Assembly (NCBI GenBank): GCA_946401865.1
Contig: CAMIVO010000005.1
Location: 1-57,357, forward strand
Source: an uncultured Clostridia bacterium
GTDB lineage: Bacteria > Bacillota > Clostridia > TANB77 > CAG-508
DNA length: 57,357 nucleotides
Direction of reading: 5' to 3'
Part shown: piece by piece, positions 18,640 to 27,525 of the stretch
Layout: the number at the start of each line of letters is the position of its first letter
Position numbering within the stretch: position 1 is the first letter of the stretch
The notes under the pieces: model-generated
The model's input: only the letters and a program-made list of their open reading frames with translations
Databases searched by the model: none
Told to the model about the DNA's origin: nothing
Translations under genes and position numbers: made by a program

Positions 18640-19548
18640 ATGAACCAAATAAAAGAAAATATATTAGCACATATTCAAATATATCAACAAAATCCATTAA
18701 AAGTTATTACTCTAATTGTAGATATTTTAATAGTTGTATTTTTAGCATATCATATACTAAAAATATTTAAAGAATCCAGAGCTTTGCAGTTAATAAAAGG
18801 AATTGCATTTCTAATTGTAGCTACTTGGCTAAGTGATTTATTAAATCTACACATATTAAATTATATATTATCAGCGGTTATGAATTGGGGAGTTATATTA
18901 TTAATTATAATTTTTCAGCCTGAAATAAGAAGAGCGCTAGAACAATTAGGCACAAACAAGTATACACAGCTTTTCGGAATGGATAAAGACATAGCTACAA
19001 AAACAAAAGAAGATATATATAAGGTTGCAATAGCAGCAACAGAGCTTGCTAAAAGCAAAACAGGAGCATTAATTGTTATAGAAAGAGATATTCAAATAAA
19101 AGATATTATTTCAACTGGAGTAGAATTAAATAGTGATGTATCTCCTCAATTACTTGTAAATATATTTGTTCCAAACACACCACTTCATGATGGAGCGGTA
19201 GTAATATCTGGCAACAAAATAGTAGCAGCAGCGTGTATGCTACCATTAGCCTCAGATAAAGATATAGCTAAAGAACTTGGTACAAGACATAGAGCTGCAA
19301 TTGGAATTTCTAAAGAATCAGATAGTATAGCTGTAGTTGTATCTGAAGAAACTGGAAAAATATCAGTTGCAAAAGATGGTACACTAATTGCAGATGTTAG
19401 AGAAGATGTTTTAAAAAAGATTTTAATTAGTAATATTGTAACAAAGAGATTTCCTGAAAAAGAAGAAAATCATAATAACTGGCTTAATAATATTGCTATG
19501 TTTTTCAAAAATTTGAAGAATAAACAAAATAATAAAGAGGATAACTAA
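18640..19548 (+). CDS. cdaA: Diadenylate cyclase CdaA
   Basis: A 302-residue membrane enzyme making cyclic di-AMP from two ATP. Three hydrophobic helices occupy about 22-95. The DAC domain follows, with LHDGAVVISG (DGA at 184-186) and GTRHRAAIGIS (RHR at 216-218), the two catalytic motifs. The C-terminal tail is Lys/Asn-rich. Cyclic di-AMP controls potassium and cell-wall homeostasis. In many Firmicutes cdaA is followed by cdaR and glmM; here a terminator and truA follow, so cdaR is missing from this locus. Confidence 0.96.
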   Translation: MNQIKENILAHIQIYQQNPLKVITLIVDILIVVFLAYHILKIFKESRALQLIKGIAFLIVATWLSDLLNLHILNYILSAVMNWGVILLIIIFQPEIRRALEQLGTNKYTQLFGMDKDIATKTKEDIYKVAIAATELAKSKTGALIVIERDIQIKDIISTGVELNSDVSPQLLVNIFVPNTPLHDGAVVISGNKIVAAACMLPLASDKDIAKELGTRHRAAIGISKESDSIAVVVSEETGKISVAKDGTLIADVREDVLKKILISNIVTKRFPEKEENHNNWLNNIAMFFKNLKNKQNNKEDN

Positions 19549-19576
19549 AGACCAAATAAAATACTTGGTCTTTTTT
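19547..19576 (+). terminator. Terminator after cdaA
   Basis: AAAGACCAA and TTGGTCTTT pair around a nine-base loop and run into a T tract; the stem begins inside the cdaA stop codon. Confidence 0.85.
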
Positions 19577-19617
19577 ATACTTTGCTAAAGATATAAATAA
19601 GAAAAGGAATTTGTAAA

Positions 19618-20355
19618 ATGAGAAATATTAAATTAACAATAGAATATGACGGAAAAGACTTTAATGGGTGGCAAAAACAGCCTAATAAATTAAATATTCA
19701 GGGAACAATTGAAAAAGCGATTGAAGAAATAACAGGAGAAATTGTTGAACTTAATGCTTCTGGAAGAACTGATAGTGGAGTACATAGCTTAGGGCAAGTT
19801 GCAAATTTTAAAACAAATTCATTAATACCAATTGAAAAGATCCCAATAGCGTTAAATACAAAACTTAAACAATCTATAAGAATAATAAAAGCAGAAGAAG
19901 TTGATGAAAGATTTCATAGTAGACTTGCATGTAAAAGAAAAACATATAGATATATAATAAACAACAATGTAGTTGCTTCTGCAATTTATAGAAATTTAGA
20001 GACATTTATACCACAAAAGCTAGATGTCAACAAAATGAAACAGGCAATTAAATATTTTGAAGGAGAACATGATTTTAAAGCATTTAAGGCTAGTGGAACA
20101 AGTAGTAAGTCAAGTGTAAGAACAATATACAAAGCAGAAATTTATGAACAAAAAGATAATAGATTGTGGATAGAACTAACTGGAAATGGATTTTTATACA
20201 ATATGGTTAGAATTATTGTTGGAACATTGGTAGATGTTGGTCTTGGAAAAATTGAACCAAATGAAATTCCTAAAATAATTAAAGAAGGTAAAAGAGAAAA
20301 TGCAGGAAAAACATTGCCACCAAATGGATTGTATTTGGTAAAAGTAGAGTATTAA
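19618..20355 (+). CDS. truA: tRNA pseudouridine synthase A
   Basis: A 245-residue enzyme making pseudouridine at positions 38-40 of tRNA anticodon stems. NASGRTDSGVHSLGQV holds the catalytic Asp52. GNGFLYNMVRIIVGTLVDVG near the C terminus is the other conserved block. Full length, ATG with AAAGGAATT upstream. A palindromic element begins five bases after its stop. Confidence 0.96.
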   Translation: MRNIKLTIEYDGKDFNGWQKQPNKLNIQGTIEKAIEEITGEIVELNASGRTDSGVHSLGQVANFKTNSLIPIEKIPIALNTKLKQSIRIIKAEEVDERFHSRLACKRKTYRYIINNNVVASAIYRNLETFIPQKLDVNKMKQAIKYFEGEHDFKAFKASGTSSKSSVRTIYKAEIYEQKDNRLWIELTGNGFLYNMVRIIVGTLVDVGLGKIEPNEIPKIIKEGKRENAGKTLPPNGLYLVKVEY

Positions 20356-20359
20356 ATAG

Positions 20360-20557
20360 TAAATAGAATATTATAAATATTGAAGCACATCTCGGCTCCC
20401 TACATATATAAACAAAATCTAACAAAGTTTATGGAACCTTTTTCGCTTAGTCCTCGCTATGCTCGACGCGAACATTATTCCATAAACTTTATTGATTTTG
20501 TAATTATATATTCCAGTCACATTCGATGATGCTTCAATATTTATAATACTCTATTTA
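20360..20557. repeat. Nested palindromic element (type A), after truA
   Basis: The outer arms 20360-20387 and 20530-20557 are complementary over 27 of 28 positions. The core runs CACATCTCGGCTCC ... CTAACAAAGTTTATGGAACC ... CCTCGCTATGCTCGACGCG ... TTCCATAAACTTT ... CCAGTCACATTCGATG and is itself a nested hairpin. The core is nearly identical to that at 48941-49076, but the outer arms of the two copies are unrelated in sequence. No ORF is present. Confidence 0.9.
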
Positions 20558-20636
20558 TATGTATAATTGTAAACTTTATTTTTGTAAATTCATAATATAT
20601 AATATATAACATTTTAGAAAAGGAGTATGTATATAT

Positions 20637-21092
20637 ATGGATTTACTAATATTTTTAGCTTTGCCAATTGCTACAGTTCTTCTTGCAATAGTTTTAGAAA
20701 GAGTGTTGCGATCTCCAATATTAGTTGCAGTAACATTTTTTGCATTATATTTAATTGTATTATTTGCTTTGTTTGCAACAGGAGCTATTACAGATTTAGC
20801 AACTGTATTAATAGCATTAATAGTTTTTACTTTTTTAGCTTATATTACAGCTATAATTGTAAGATTTATTAGATGTATATGCCGAAAATTCTTAAAACCT
20901 TGTTGCTCAATTTGTCCTGAAAGAAATGAAGATGTAGGAAATATTATAGATAATAATGACAATGAATGTAATGGCAATTTTAATAATTTGCCAACTGCAA
21001 ATGAAGGAATAGCACTTTCTGGAAATATAATACCAAATCAGAATAATAATGGAAGAACAGGTGTAGTAAAAGGTTGTTATAGAAGATATTAA
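20637..21092 (+). CDS. Membrane protein, DUF2651-like N terminus
   Basis: A 151-residue protein with three hydrophobic segments (about 2-22, 27-49, 54-80). The pattern resembles the small DUF2651 membrane proteins. A Cys-rich stretch follows (CICRKFLKPCCSICP), then an Asn-rich soluble tail ending in KGCYRRY. AAAAGGAG lies about eleven bases before ATG. An overlapping frame from 20627 is just a shadow. Function is unknown. The clustered cysteines could bind metal or form disulfides, which is speculative. Confidence 0.65.
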   Translation: MDLLIFLALPIATVLLAIVLERVLRSPILVAVTFFALYLIVLFALFATGAITDLATVLIALIVFTFLAYITAIIVRFIRCICRKFLKPCCSICPERNEDVGNIIDNNDNECNGNFNNLPTANEGIALSGNIIPNQNNNGRTGVVKGCYRRY

Positions 21093-21118
21093 AAAAGATG
21101 CCATTAGGGCATCTTTTT
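21092..21118. terminator. Bidirectional terminator between convergent genes
   Basis: AAAAAGATGCC and GGCATCTTTTT form an eleven-pair stem with a five-base loop, and the A and T tracts serve both the plus-strand gene and the SPFH gene on the minus strand. Confidence 0.85.
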
Positions 21119-21124
21119 TAAGTT

Positions 21125-22039
21125 TTATTTTTTATCATCATTTTTTAAAATTTCTTTAACGGCTCCAAGTGAGCTTAGTGTAGATGTTGCTTCAAATGGG
21201 ATAAATACTTTATTTGCTTCACCATTTGCAACCTCTTTTAAAGCCTCTAAAGATTTTAATTGAACTAGTTTTTCATCTGGTTTTGAATTTTTCATAGCAC
21301 CATAAACCATTTCAATTTCCTTAGCTTTAGCTTCTGCAACTTCTTTAATAGCTTTTGCTTCACCTTGTGCACGTCTGATTTTTGCTTCACTCTCAGCTTC
21401 GGCTTCTAAGATTGCAGCTTGTTTTTTACCTTCTGCAACTGTTATATCAGATTGTTTTTGTGCTTCAGCTTCTAATATTAAGGCTCTCTTATTACGTTCT
21501 GCATTCATTTGTTTTTCCATTGCTTCTCTAATGTCTGCAGGTGGGTTAATATCCTTTATTTCAACTCTATTAATTTTACAACCCCATTTATCGGTAGCCT
21601 CATCAAGTATTGCACGAAGTTGATAGTTAATGCTATCTCTTGCACCAAATGTTTCATCTAAGTCCATTTTACCAACAATATCACGGATAGTTGTAATTGC
21701 AAGGTATTCTATACCTTTCTTTAAATTTGCTATTTCATAAACTGATTTTTCTGGGTCTGTTATTTGATAGAAAACAACAGTATCAATACTGATTGTAACA
21801 TTATCTTTAGTAATAACACCCTGTGGAGGGATGTCCATTGTTAGCTCTTTTAATAGAACTACTGAGCTTACTCTATCAATAAAAGGTACAATAAGAGTTA
21901 AACCTGCATCAGCTGTTTTATAGTATTTACCAAGTCTTTCAATAATATAGACTTCAGATTGGTTTACTACCTTTATTGATTTGAATGCAATAACTAGGAT
22001 TATAATAATTAAGAATCCAAAGAAAATTACTGCTCCCAT
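21125..22039 (-). CDS. SPFH/band 7 (stomatin-like) membrane scaffold protein
   Basis: The 304-residue protein has an N-terminal membrane helix (VIFFGFLIIIILVIAF), then the band 7 domain (VYIIERLGKYYKTADAGLTL, DIPPQGVITKDNVTISIDTV). A long Ala/Glu-rich coiled coil follows (EAEAQKQSDITVAEGKKQAA), typical of QmcA/stomatin-like proteins. These oligomerise and organise membrane microdomains. It is downstream of an NfeD gene on the same strand, the standard pairing for this family. ATG with AAGGAGG upstream. Confidence 0.93.
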   Translation of the reverse strand: MGAVIFFGFLIIIILVIAFKSIKVVNQSEVYIIERLGKYYKTADAGLTLIVPFIDRVSSVVLLKELTMDIPPQGVITKDNVTISIDTVVFYQITDPEKSVYEIANLKKGIEYLAITTIRDIVGKMDLDETFGARDSINYQLRAILDEATDKWGCKINRVEIKDINPPADIREAMEKQMNAERNKRALILEAEAQKQSDITVAEGKKQAAILEAEAESEAKIRRAQGEAKAIKEVAEAKAKEIEMVYGAMKNSKPDEKLVQLKSLEALKEVANGEANKVFIPFEATSTLSSLGAVKEILKNDDKK

Positions 22040-22089
22040 AATTTAAACCTCCTTAAAATATTTATTTATAAATAAAAATTAATATCAAA

Positions 22090-22515
22090 TTATTCTTCTA
22101 TTTTTTCAACCTTAAGTTTAACTCCATCAATACTTAATACTTTAACTTTTGCATCTTTTTCTATATCTTCATCTGAGATTGCTGACCATAGCTCACCTTT
22201 TACTTTTACTTGACCGGTAGAGTTATTGCAATCAATTTTTTTAGTAACAATTCCTTGTTTTCCAGATAAGCTGAAAAAATTAGTAGGTACTGTTTTTTCA
22301 CTTTTAGTGAATTTTTTCATTAAAGGCTTAGTTAAAATAACTAGAAGACTTGAAGATACAAGAAATACTGCAATTTGAATAAATAAATTGTTTGTAATAA
22401 AGCTTGTTAATAATGCAAAAAGTGCACCAATTCCAAACCAAAAAATAAAAAATCCAACTGTATATATTTCAATTACTAAGCATAGTCCAGCGATAATTAA
22501 CCAAAATGGCCACAT
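22090..22515 (-). CDS. NfeD family membrane protein (short form)
   Basis: A 141-residue protein with closely spaced hydrophobic segments (about 3-60), then a C-terminal OB-fold domain (GKQGIVTKKIDCN, GQVKVKGELWSAIS, KVKVLSIDGVKLKVEKI). This is the short NfeD without the protease domain, which partners the SPFH protein encoded next. Start ATG with AGGAGGAT upstream. Confidence 0.92.
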   Translation of the reverse strand: MWPFWLIIAGLCLVIEIYTVGFFIFWFGIGALFALLTSFITNNLFIQIAVFLVSSSLLVILTKPLMKKFTKSEKTVPTNFFSLSGKQGIVTKKIDCNNSTGQVKVKGELWSAISDEDIEKDAKVKVLSIDGVKLKVEKIEE

Positions 22516-22570
22516 AATTTATCCTCCTATAAATATATATTAAATTACTAAAAAATTATCACACATAATA

Positions 22571-22599
22571 ATTATACCATATTATGTAAGAAAAAGCAA
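22571..22599 (-). promoter_or_regulatory. Promoter of the nfeD-SPFH operon
   Basis: On the minus strand TTGCTT, 17 bases, TATAAT. Confidence 0.7.
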
Positions 22600-22621
22600 A
22601 TAAAAAAATTAATTAAAATCC

Positions 22622-22650
22622 TTGTAAATAACTTGGAAAAGTGATAATAT
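22622..22650 (+). promoter_or_regulatory. Probable promoter of murB
   Basis: TTGTAA, 17 bases, TAATAT, divergent from the nfeD promoter. Confidence 0.55.
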
Positions 22651-22708
22651 ATTCTAGGATTAAATTAGTTATTATATCTATATACCCATGAAGGGAATGA
22701 GAATAAAT

Positions 22709-23599
22709 ATGGACGAATATTTTCAAATAACTCAAAAGATATTATATAATGAACCAATGAAAAAACATACATCTTTTAAAATAGGTGGGAATGCAGATTT
22801 ATTTATTAGTGTTCAAAATGAAGAAGAATTAAAACAAGCTTTAAATTATGCAAAGCAGGAACAAATTCCTGTAACAATAATAGGAAATGGAAGTAACATT
22901 TTAGTTTCAGATGAAGGTATAAAAGGATTAGTAATCAAAATAGATATACAATATTTTGGTATACAAAATAATGAAGATGAATTTGAAGTTATTGTTGGAA
23001 GCGGAAATAAAATGATGGCATTAGCAATACAACTAAAAGATCAAGAAATTTCTGGATTTGAACAGCTTTCAGGTATTCCTGGGACAATTGGTGGAGCTAT
23101 TTATATGAATGCCGGTGCATATGGAAAAGAAATGAAAGATATTGTTGTATCTACAAAATGCATGAATATGGATGGCAAAATTTTTGAACTTTCCAATAAA
23201 GAGCAGGAATTTCAATATAGGTCAAGTATATTTAACAAAAATAAATACATTATTTTAGAAACAAAATTAAAGCTACAAAAAGGTAAAAAAGAAAATATAG
23301 AACAACAAATGAATGAATACTTAAACCAAAGAAAACAAAAACAACCATTAGAATACCCATCTGCAGGAAGTACTTTTAAAAGGCAGGAAGGCATAATTAC
23401 AGCAAAGGTAATAGATGAATGTGGATTAAAAGGATACAAAATTGGTGGAGCTATGGTTTCAGAGAAACATGCTGGATTTATTGTAAATACAGGAGATGCC
23501 ACAGCAAAAGATGTTATAGAACTTATAAAATACGTTAAAGATAAAGTTTTTGAAAAATTTAATGTAAAAATAGAAGAAGAAATCAAATTACTAAAGTAA
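22709..23599 (+). CDS. murB: UDP-N-acetylenolpyruvoylglucosamine reductase
   Basis: An FAD enzyme making UDP-N-acetylmuramate for peptidoglycan. TSFKIGGNADLF opens the FAD-binding domain. GIPGTIGGAIYMNAGAYG binds FAD and substrate. EYPSAGSTFKR holds the proton-donor Ser, and a GFIVNTGDATAKDV segment is near the end. I chose ATG 22709 (296 residues). The longest frame begins at 22688, but AAGGGA lies between the two, so the earlier start has no ribosome binding site. yvcK follows on the same strand. Confidence 0.95.
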   Translation: MDEYFQITQKILYNEPMKKHTSFKIGGNADLFISVQNEEELKQALNYAKQEQIPVTIIGNGSNILVSDEGIKGLVIKIDIQYFGIQNNEDEFEVIVGSGNKMMALAIQLKDQEISGFEQLSGIPGTIGGAIYMNAGAYGKEMKDIVVSTKCMNMDGKIFELSNKEQEFQYRSSIFNKNKYIILETKLKLQKGKKENIEQQMNEYLNQRKQKQPLEYPSAGSTFKRQEGIITAKVIDECGLKGYKIGGAMVSEKHAGFIVNTGDATAKDVIELIKYVKDKVFEKFNVKIEEEIKLLK

Positions 23600-23692
23600 A
23601 GAAATTTGTTACTTCATTACAGATGAAGCAACATACTGAGAACACAAGGATATATAATAAAAAATAATGCTGTAATAACAAGGAGTATTGTA

Positions 23693-25237
23693 ATGAAAAG
23701 TATTTTATATTGGTTTAAAGACAGTTCAAAAATGAAAAGATGGATAATGCTTATTTTGGTGGGAGTTGTATTTGCATCATATGGAATGGCAAGCTTAATA
23801 GTTTCGAATGATTCAATATCTTTTGCACAAGCAATAAAAATAATAATATATTTTGTTATTGGATTTACATGTGTTGTAATGGGACTTATTTTTATAAATA
23901 AAAGAACTATGGAGCTTTTTGTAGAGGCTACAGATGATAGAATAGATTCAGAAAAAAAAGTAAATGTAAACTCATTAATTTTCAATAAGAAAATATATAA
24001 CAAAGGACCAAAAATTGTTGTAATAGGCGGAGGAAGTGGACTAAATACAACTTTAGAAGGTTTAAAAAAACATACATCAAATATAACAGCGGTTGTTACA
24101 ATTTCAGATTATGGAGATAATTTTGGAAAAGACAATCAAACAATGTTTTATAGTCAACTGGAAGATATAAAAAATGGTATTGCTTCACTTGCAGTTTCAG
24201 ATGAAAGTAAAATGAACGAACTTCTAAATTACAGATTTTCGGATGACAATCTTAAAGGAATAGCATTTTCAGATCTTTATTTTTCAGCAATGAATGAGCT
24301 TTCAACAAATACTGCTGATGCAATAAAAAATTCAAATGAAATTTTTAAAATATGTGGAAAAGTTTTACCAGTTACAAAAGATAAAATGAAAATATGTGCA
24401 GAATTAGAAAATGGCTATTTAATAGAAGAAAAATCTAAAATTGCAGAAACAGTATATGACAAATTAACAAAAGTAGAAAGAGTATATTTAAATCCTGGAA
24501 ATTGTAAGGCACTTCCTGAGGTTTTAGAAGCTATAAAAGAGGCAGATGGAATTATAATAGGACCAGGAAGTTTATATACAAATGTAATACCTAACTTACT
24601 TGTCAATGGAATTGCTAGGGCAATAAAAGAATCTAAAGCCGTTAAATTATATGTATGTAATATCATGACAGAGCCAGGATTAACAGATAATTATACAGTT
24701 GCAGATCATATAAATGCAATTATAGATCATTGTGGAGAAGGATTAATTGATTACTGTTTGTATGACACAGGAGAAGTTGTTCCAGAATTTATAAAAAGAT
24801 ACAATTTAGATGGTTCAGAACTTGTAGAGCAAAAAATAGAAAATGTAAAAGATAAAAAAATAAAATTTATAAAAGAAAATATATCTATTATAAAAGATGA
24901 TTTTATTAGACATAATAGTATGATAATAGCAGACACTTTAATAAAAATTATATGTGATGATTTAAAATTCCAGGATAAGCAAGATGATATAGAATATATT
25001 ATGATGAATTCAAAACTTAAAGCAGATAAACAAATCAAAAAGGAAAAGATACTTCAAGAAAAATACAATAAAAAAATTCAAAAAAGTGATAGATTACAAC
25101 AAAAAATAAAAAAGAATAAAAGTAAATTTGCAAGTAAATATAGTGATAGAATTCAATCTATAAAAGCGTCAGATGAAAAATCTATAAAAAAGAAAAAGGA
25201 AAGTTTAAAAAGAAAAGAGAATAATCACAAAAAATAG
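23693..25237 (+). CDS. glmR: YvcK/GlmR-family UDP-sugar-binding protein with membrane anchor
   Basis: The 514-residue protein has two hydrophobic helices (about 15-38 and 46-69) ahead of the CofD-like YvcK domain. That domain starts at KIVVIGGGSGLNTTLEGLK (about 107-125) and includes TISDYGDNFG and IIGPGSLYTNVIPNLLV. YvcK/GlmR binds UDP-GlcNAc and steers carbon into cell-wall precursors. B. subtilis YvcK is about 320 residues, so the anchor and a Lys-rich tail (about 440-514) are additions. The usual neighbours rapZ and whiA are absent; murB is upstream. Just after the stop an open Lys/Arg-rich run in another frame (to 25301) could be read through if one A of the run at 25228-25233 were absent. 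Confidence 0.87.
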   Translation: MKSILYWFKDSSKMKRWIMLILVGVVFASYGMASLIVSNDSISFAQAIKIIIYFVIGFTCVVMGLIFINKRTMELFVEATDDRIDSEKKVNVNSLIFNKKIYNKGPKIVVIGGGSGLNTTLEGLKKHTSNITAVVTISDYGDNFGKDNQTMFYSQLEDIKNGIASLAVSDESKMNELLNYRFSDDNLKGIAFSDLYFSAMNELSTNTADAIKNSNEIFKICGKVLPVTKDKMKICAELENGYLIEEKSKIAETVYDKLTKVERVYLNPGNCKALPEVLEAIKEADGIIIGPGSLYTNVIPNLLVNGIARAIKESKAVKLYVCNIMTEPGLTDNYTVADHINAIIDHCGEGLIDYCLYDTGEVVPEFIKRYNLDGSELVEQKIENVKDKKIKFIKENISIIKDDFIRHNSMIIADTLIKIICDDLKFQDKQDDIEYIMMNSKLKADKQIKKEKILQEKYNKKIQKSDRLQQKIKKNKSKFASKYSDRIQSIKASDEKSIKKKKESLKRKENNHKK

Positions 25238-25337
25238 AAGAAATAAAAAAAGAAAAGAAGATATTACTAAAGCATATGAAAATATAAAAAAACACAAATA
25301 ACAATGGAATAATTAATATAAAATTGGAGGAATACTA

Positions 25338-27380
25338 ATGAAATTTGAAAAAAAAGACTTAGGTCTACAAGAAGGACTAAAGAAAGAATGGATTATAACA
25401 AATGGAATAGGTGGATATTGTTCATCAACTATTATAGGTGCAAATACTAGAAAATATCATGGATTACTTGTAGCTCCGCTATATAGTCCTGCAAGAAGAA
25501 ACTTAATTTTATCAAAATTAGATGAGAGCATTATTTTAGATGGTAGAAAATATGACTTATATACAAATGTATGTAAAAACTATATTTCACAGGGATTTCA
25601 GTATTTAGAATCTTTTCAAAAAGAAATGTTACCAGTGTTTAAATATAAAATAGAGAATACAGAAATTACAAAAACTATATGTATGCAATATGGAAGAAAT
25701 ACAGTTATTGTGTATTACAAAATAAGAAATGGTAACTCTAAAGCTAAATTGCAATTAGCACCAATTTTAAATTTTAGAGATTTTCATTCTATGAATACCA
25801 ATCATAATTTTGATATTTCTCAAGAAATTGATTCTGATAAAATAAAAATAATAATTGATAAAAATACATATAATCCAGTATATATGAAGGTATCAGAAGG
25901 AACATATACTGAACATATAAATGATATTTTTTATAATATGTTTTATATAGAAGAGGAAAAACGTGGATTTTTCCCTGAAGAAAATCATATTGTTAGTGGG
26001 GTTTTCGATATTGAAATAGAGCCAAATGAAGAAAAAAATATATCTTTTATATGTTCTTTAGAAGAAAATATAGATGAAATTGATTATAAACAAATAATAA
26101 ATAATGAAATTATAAGATTAAATAATATATATAATGATTCATTATTAATAGACAATGGAAAAGAAAATAAAACAAAAGACGAATTAAATAGAGATGAATT
26201 AGCAAGATTATTTATGATTGCTGCAGATAACTTTGTTGTATATAGACCTACTTTTGGATTACATACACTAATTGCTGGGTACCCATGGTTTTTAGATTGG
26301 GGAAGAGACAGTTTAATTTCATTTGAAGGATTGTGTCTGGTACCAAAAAGATATGACATTGCAAGAGATGTTTTACTTACATGTACAAGAGATATAAAAT
26401 ATGGACTACTTCCAAATGGATATAGTGAAGTGGATAACAGTCCATTATATAATAGTGCAGATTCAGCATTACTATTATTTGAACAGGTAAAAAAATATAT
26501 TGAATATACAGGGGATAATAAATTTATAAAAGAAAATATTTATCCAAAACTTAAAACCATAATAGAAAACTATTCTAATGGAATAGATTTTCATGATAAC
26601 AATATAAAATTAGAAGAAGATGGATTAATTTCATCTGGAACAGAAAATACTCAAAATACTTGGATGGATGCTAAATATGGAGATTTTGCATTTACTCCTA
26701 GATGTGGAAAAGTCGTAGAAATAAATGCACTTTGGTACAATGCATTAAAAATTATGGAAGAACTAACCAAAAAATACGAGAGAATTGGAAAAAGACTTTT
26801 AAGCAAAAAGTATGCTGATATGGCAGAAAAATGCAAAGAATCATTTAATAAAGAGTTTTATAATATAAAGAAAAAATGCTTATATGATGTTATAGGTGAT
26901 GGAAAAGTTAGACCAAATCAGCTATTTGCACTTTCTTTAACATACCCTGTAGTAGAACCAAATTCTGAAATAGCAGAAAATATAATTACAGTAGTAGAAA
27001 AAAAGTTACTAAATAATTATGGTTTAAAAACTTTAGCAAAAGGTGATAAAAACTATGTGGAAGTATATGAGGGAGATGGCTTTAAAAGAGATGCAAGTTA
27101 TCATCAAGGAATTACTTGGCCATGGCTTCTTGGACTTTATTATAATTCATTAAAAAATATAAAAAATTCTAAAAAAGATAAAGAAAAAAGAAAAGAGTTA
27201 GAAACTAAAATAGATGATTTTAAGAAAAAAGTTGAAAAAGTATTCAGTAAAGAAATAGTTGAACGTGGTTGCATAGGTACAATTTCTGAACTGTTCGATT
27301 CAAAGACTCCTTATTTACCTAAAGGAGCGTTTGCGCAGGCGTGGAGTGTGGCTGAAATCTTTCGTATAGTGTTTAAATAA
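25338..27380 (+). CDS. Glycogen debranching enzyme (amylo-alpha-1,6-glucosidase, GH133 type)
   Basis: A 680-residue protein. The N-terminal beta domain starts with EWIITNGIGGYCSST and TRKYHGLLVAP, typical of the bacterial/archaeal debranching family. The C-terminal (alpha/alpha)6 catalytic domain carries AGYPWFLDWGRDSLISFEGL, YGLLPNGYSEVDN, TWMDAKYGD and the end motif GAFAQAWSVAEIFRI. It removes the branch stubs of glycogen-like glucans. AATTGGAGGAA precedes ATG. No other glycogen gene is nearby. Its last codons and stop form part of the palindrome that follows. Confidence 0.92.
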   Translation: MKFEKKDLGLQEGLKKEWIITNGIGGYCSSTIIGANTRKYHGLLVAPLYSPARRNLILSKLDESIILDGRKYDLYTNVCKNYISQGFQYLESFQKEMLPVFKYKIENTEITKTICMQYGRNTVIVYYKIRNGNSKAKLQLAPILNFRDFHSMNTNHNFDISQEIDSDKIKIIIDKNTYNPVYMKVSEGTYTEHINDIFYNMFYIEEEKRGFFPEENHIVSGVFDIEIEPNEEKNISFICSLEENIDEIDYKQIINNEIIRLNNIYNDSLLIDNGKENKTKDELNRDELARLFMIAADNFVVYRPTFGLHTLIAGYPWFLDWGRDSLISFEGLCLVPKRYDIARDVLLTCTRDIKYGLLPNGYSEVDNSPLYNSADSALLLFEQVKKYIEYTGDNKFIKENIYPKLKTIIENYSNGIDFHDNNIKLEEDGLISSGTENTQNTWMDAKYGDFAFTPRCGKVVEINALWYNALKIMEELTKKYERIGKRLLSKKYADMAEKCKESFNKEFYNIKKKCLYDVIGDGKVRPNQLFALSLTYPVVEPNSEIAENIITVVEKKLLNNYGLKTLAKGDKNYVEVYEGDGFKRDASYHQGITWPWLLGLYYNSLKNIKNSKKDKEKRKELETKIDDFKKKVEKVFSKEIVERGCIGTISELFDSKTPYLPKGAFAQAWSVAEIFRIVFK

Positions 27381-27498
27381 ATGAAAAACTTCGTCTTGCG
27401 TTGTTAAAATTTTCTTTAAAAATCCTCAAGTACAACACGTACATTCCGGTTTTTAAAGAAAATTTTGCCTAGCAATACTTGTTTTTGATTTATTTAAA
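27372..27498. repeat. Short nested palindromic element (type B), overlapping the debranching gene stop
   Basis: The outer arms begin TTTAAATAAATGAAAAAC (27372-27389) and pair with 27481-27498 with one mismatch. The left arm contains the last two codons and TAA of the debranching gene. The inner arms AAAATTTTCTTTAAAAA and TTTTTAAAGAAAATTTT are perfectly complementary, and the apex holds CCTCAAGTAC ... GTACATTCCGG. The core is related to the element at 53412-53540. No ORF is present. Confidence 0.85.
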
Positions 27499-27525
27499 AT
27501 AAAATATAATAAAAAGAGGGTTGAT

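Noticed and set aside
20627-20872. 81-codon frame over the DUF2651-like gene
   Set aside because: It is an out-of-frame shadow with a Ser/Asn/Tyr/Cys-biased product; the 20637 frame has the better-spaced start and membrane pattern.
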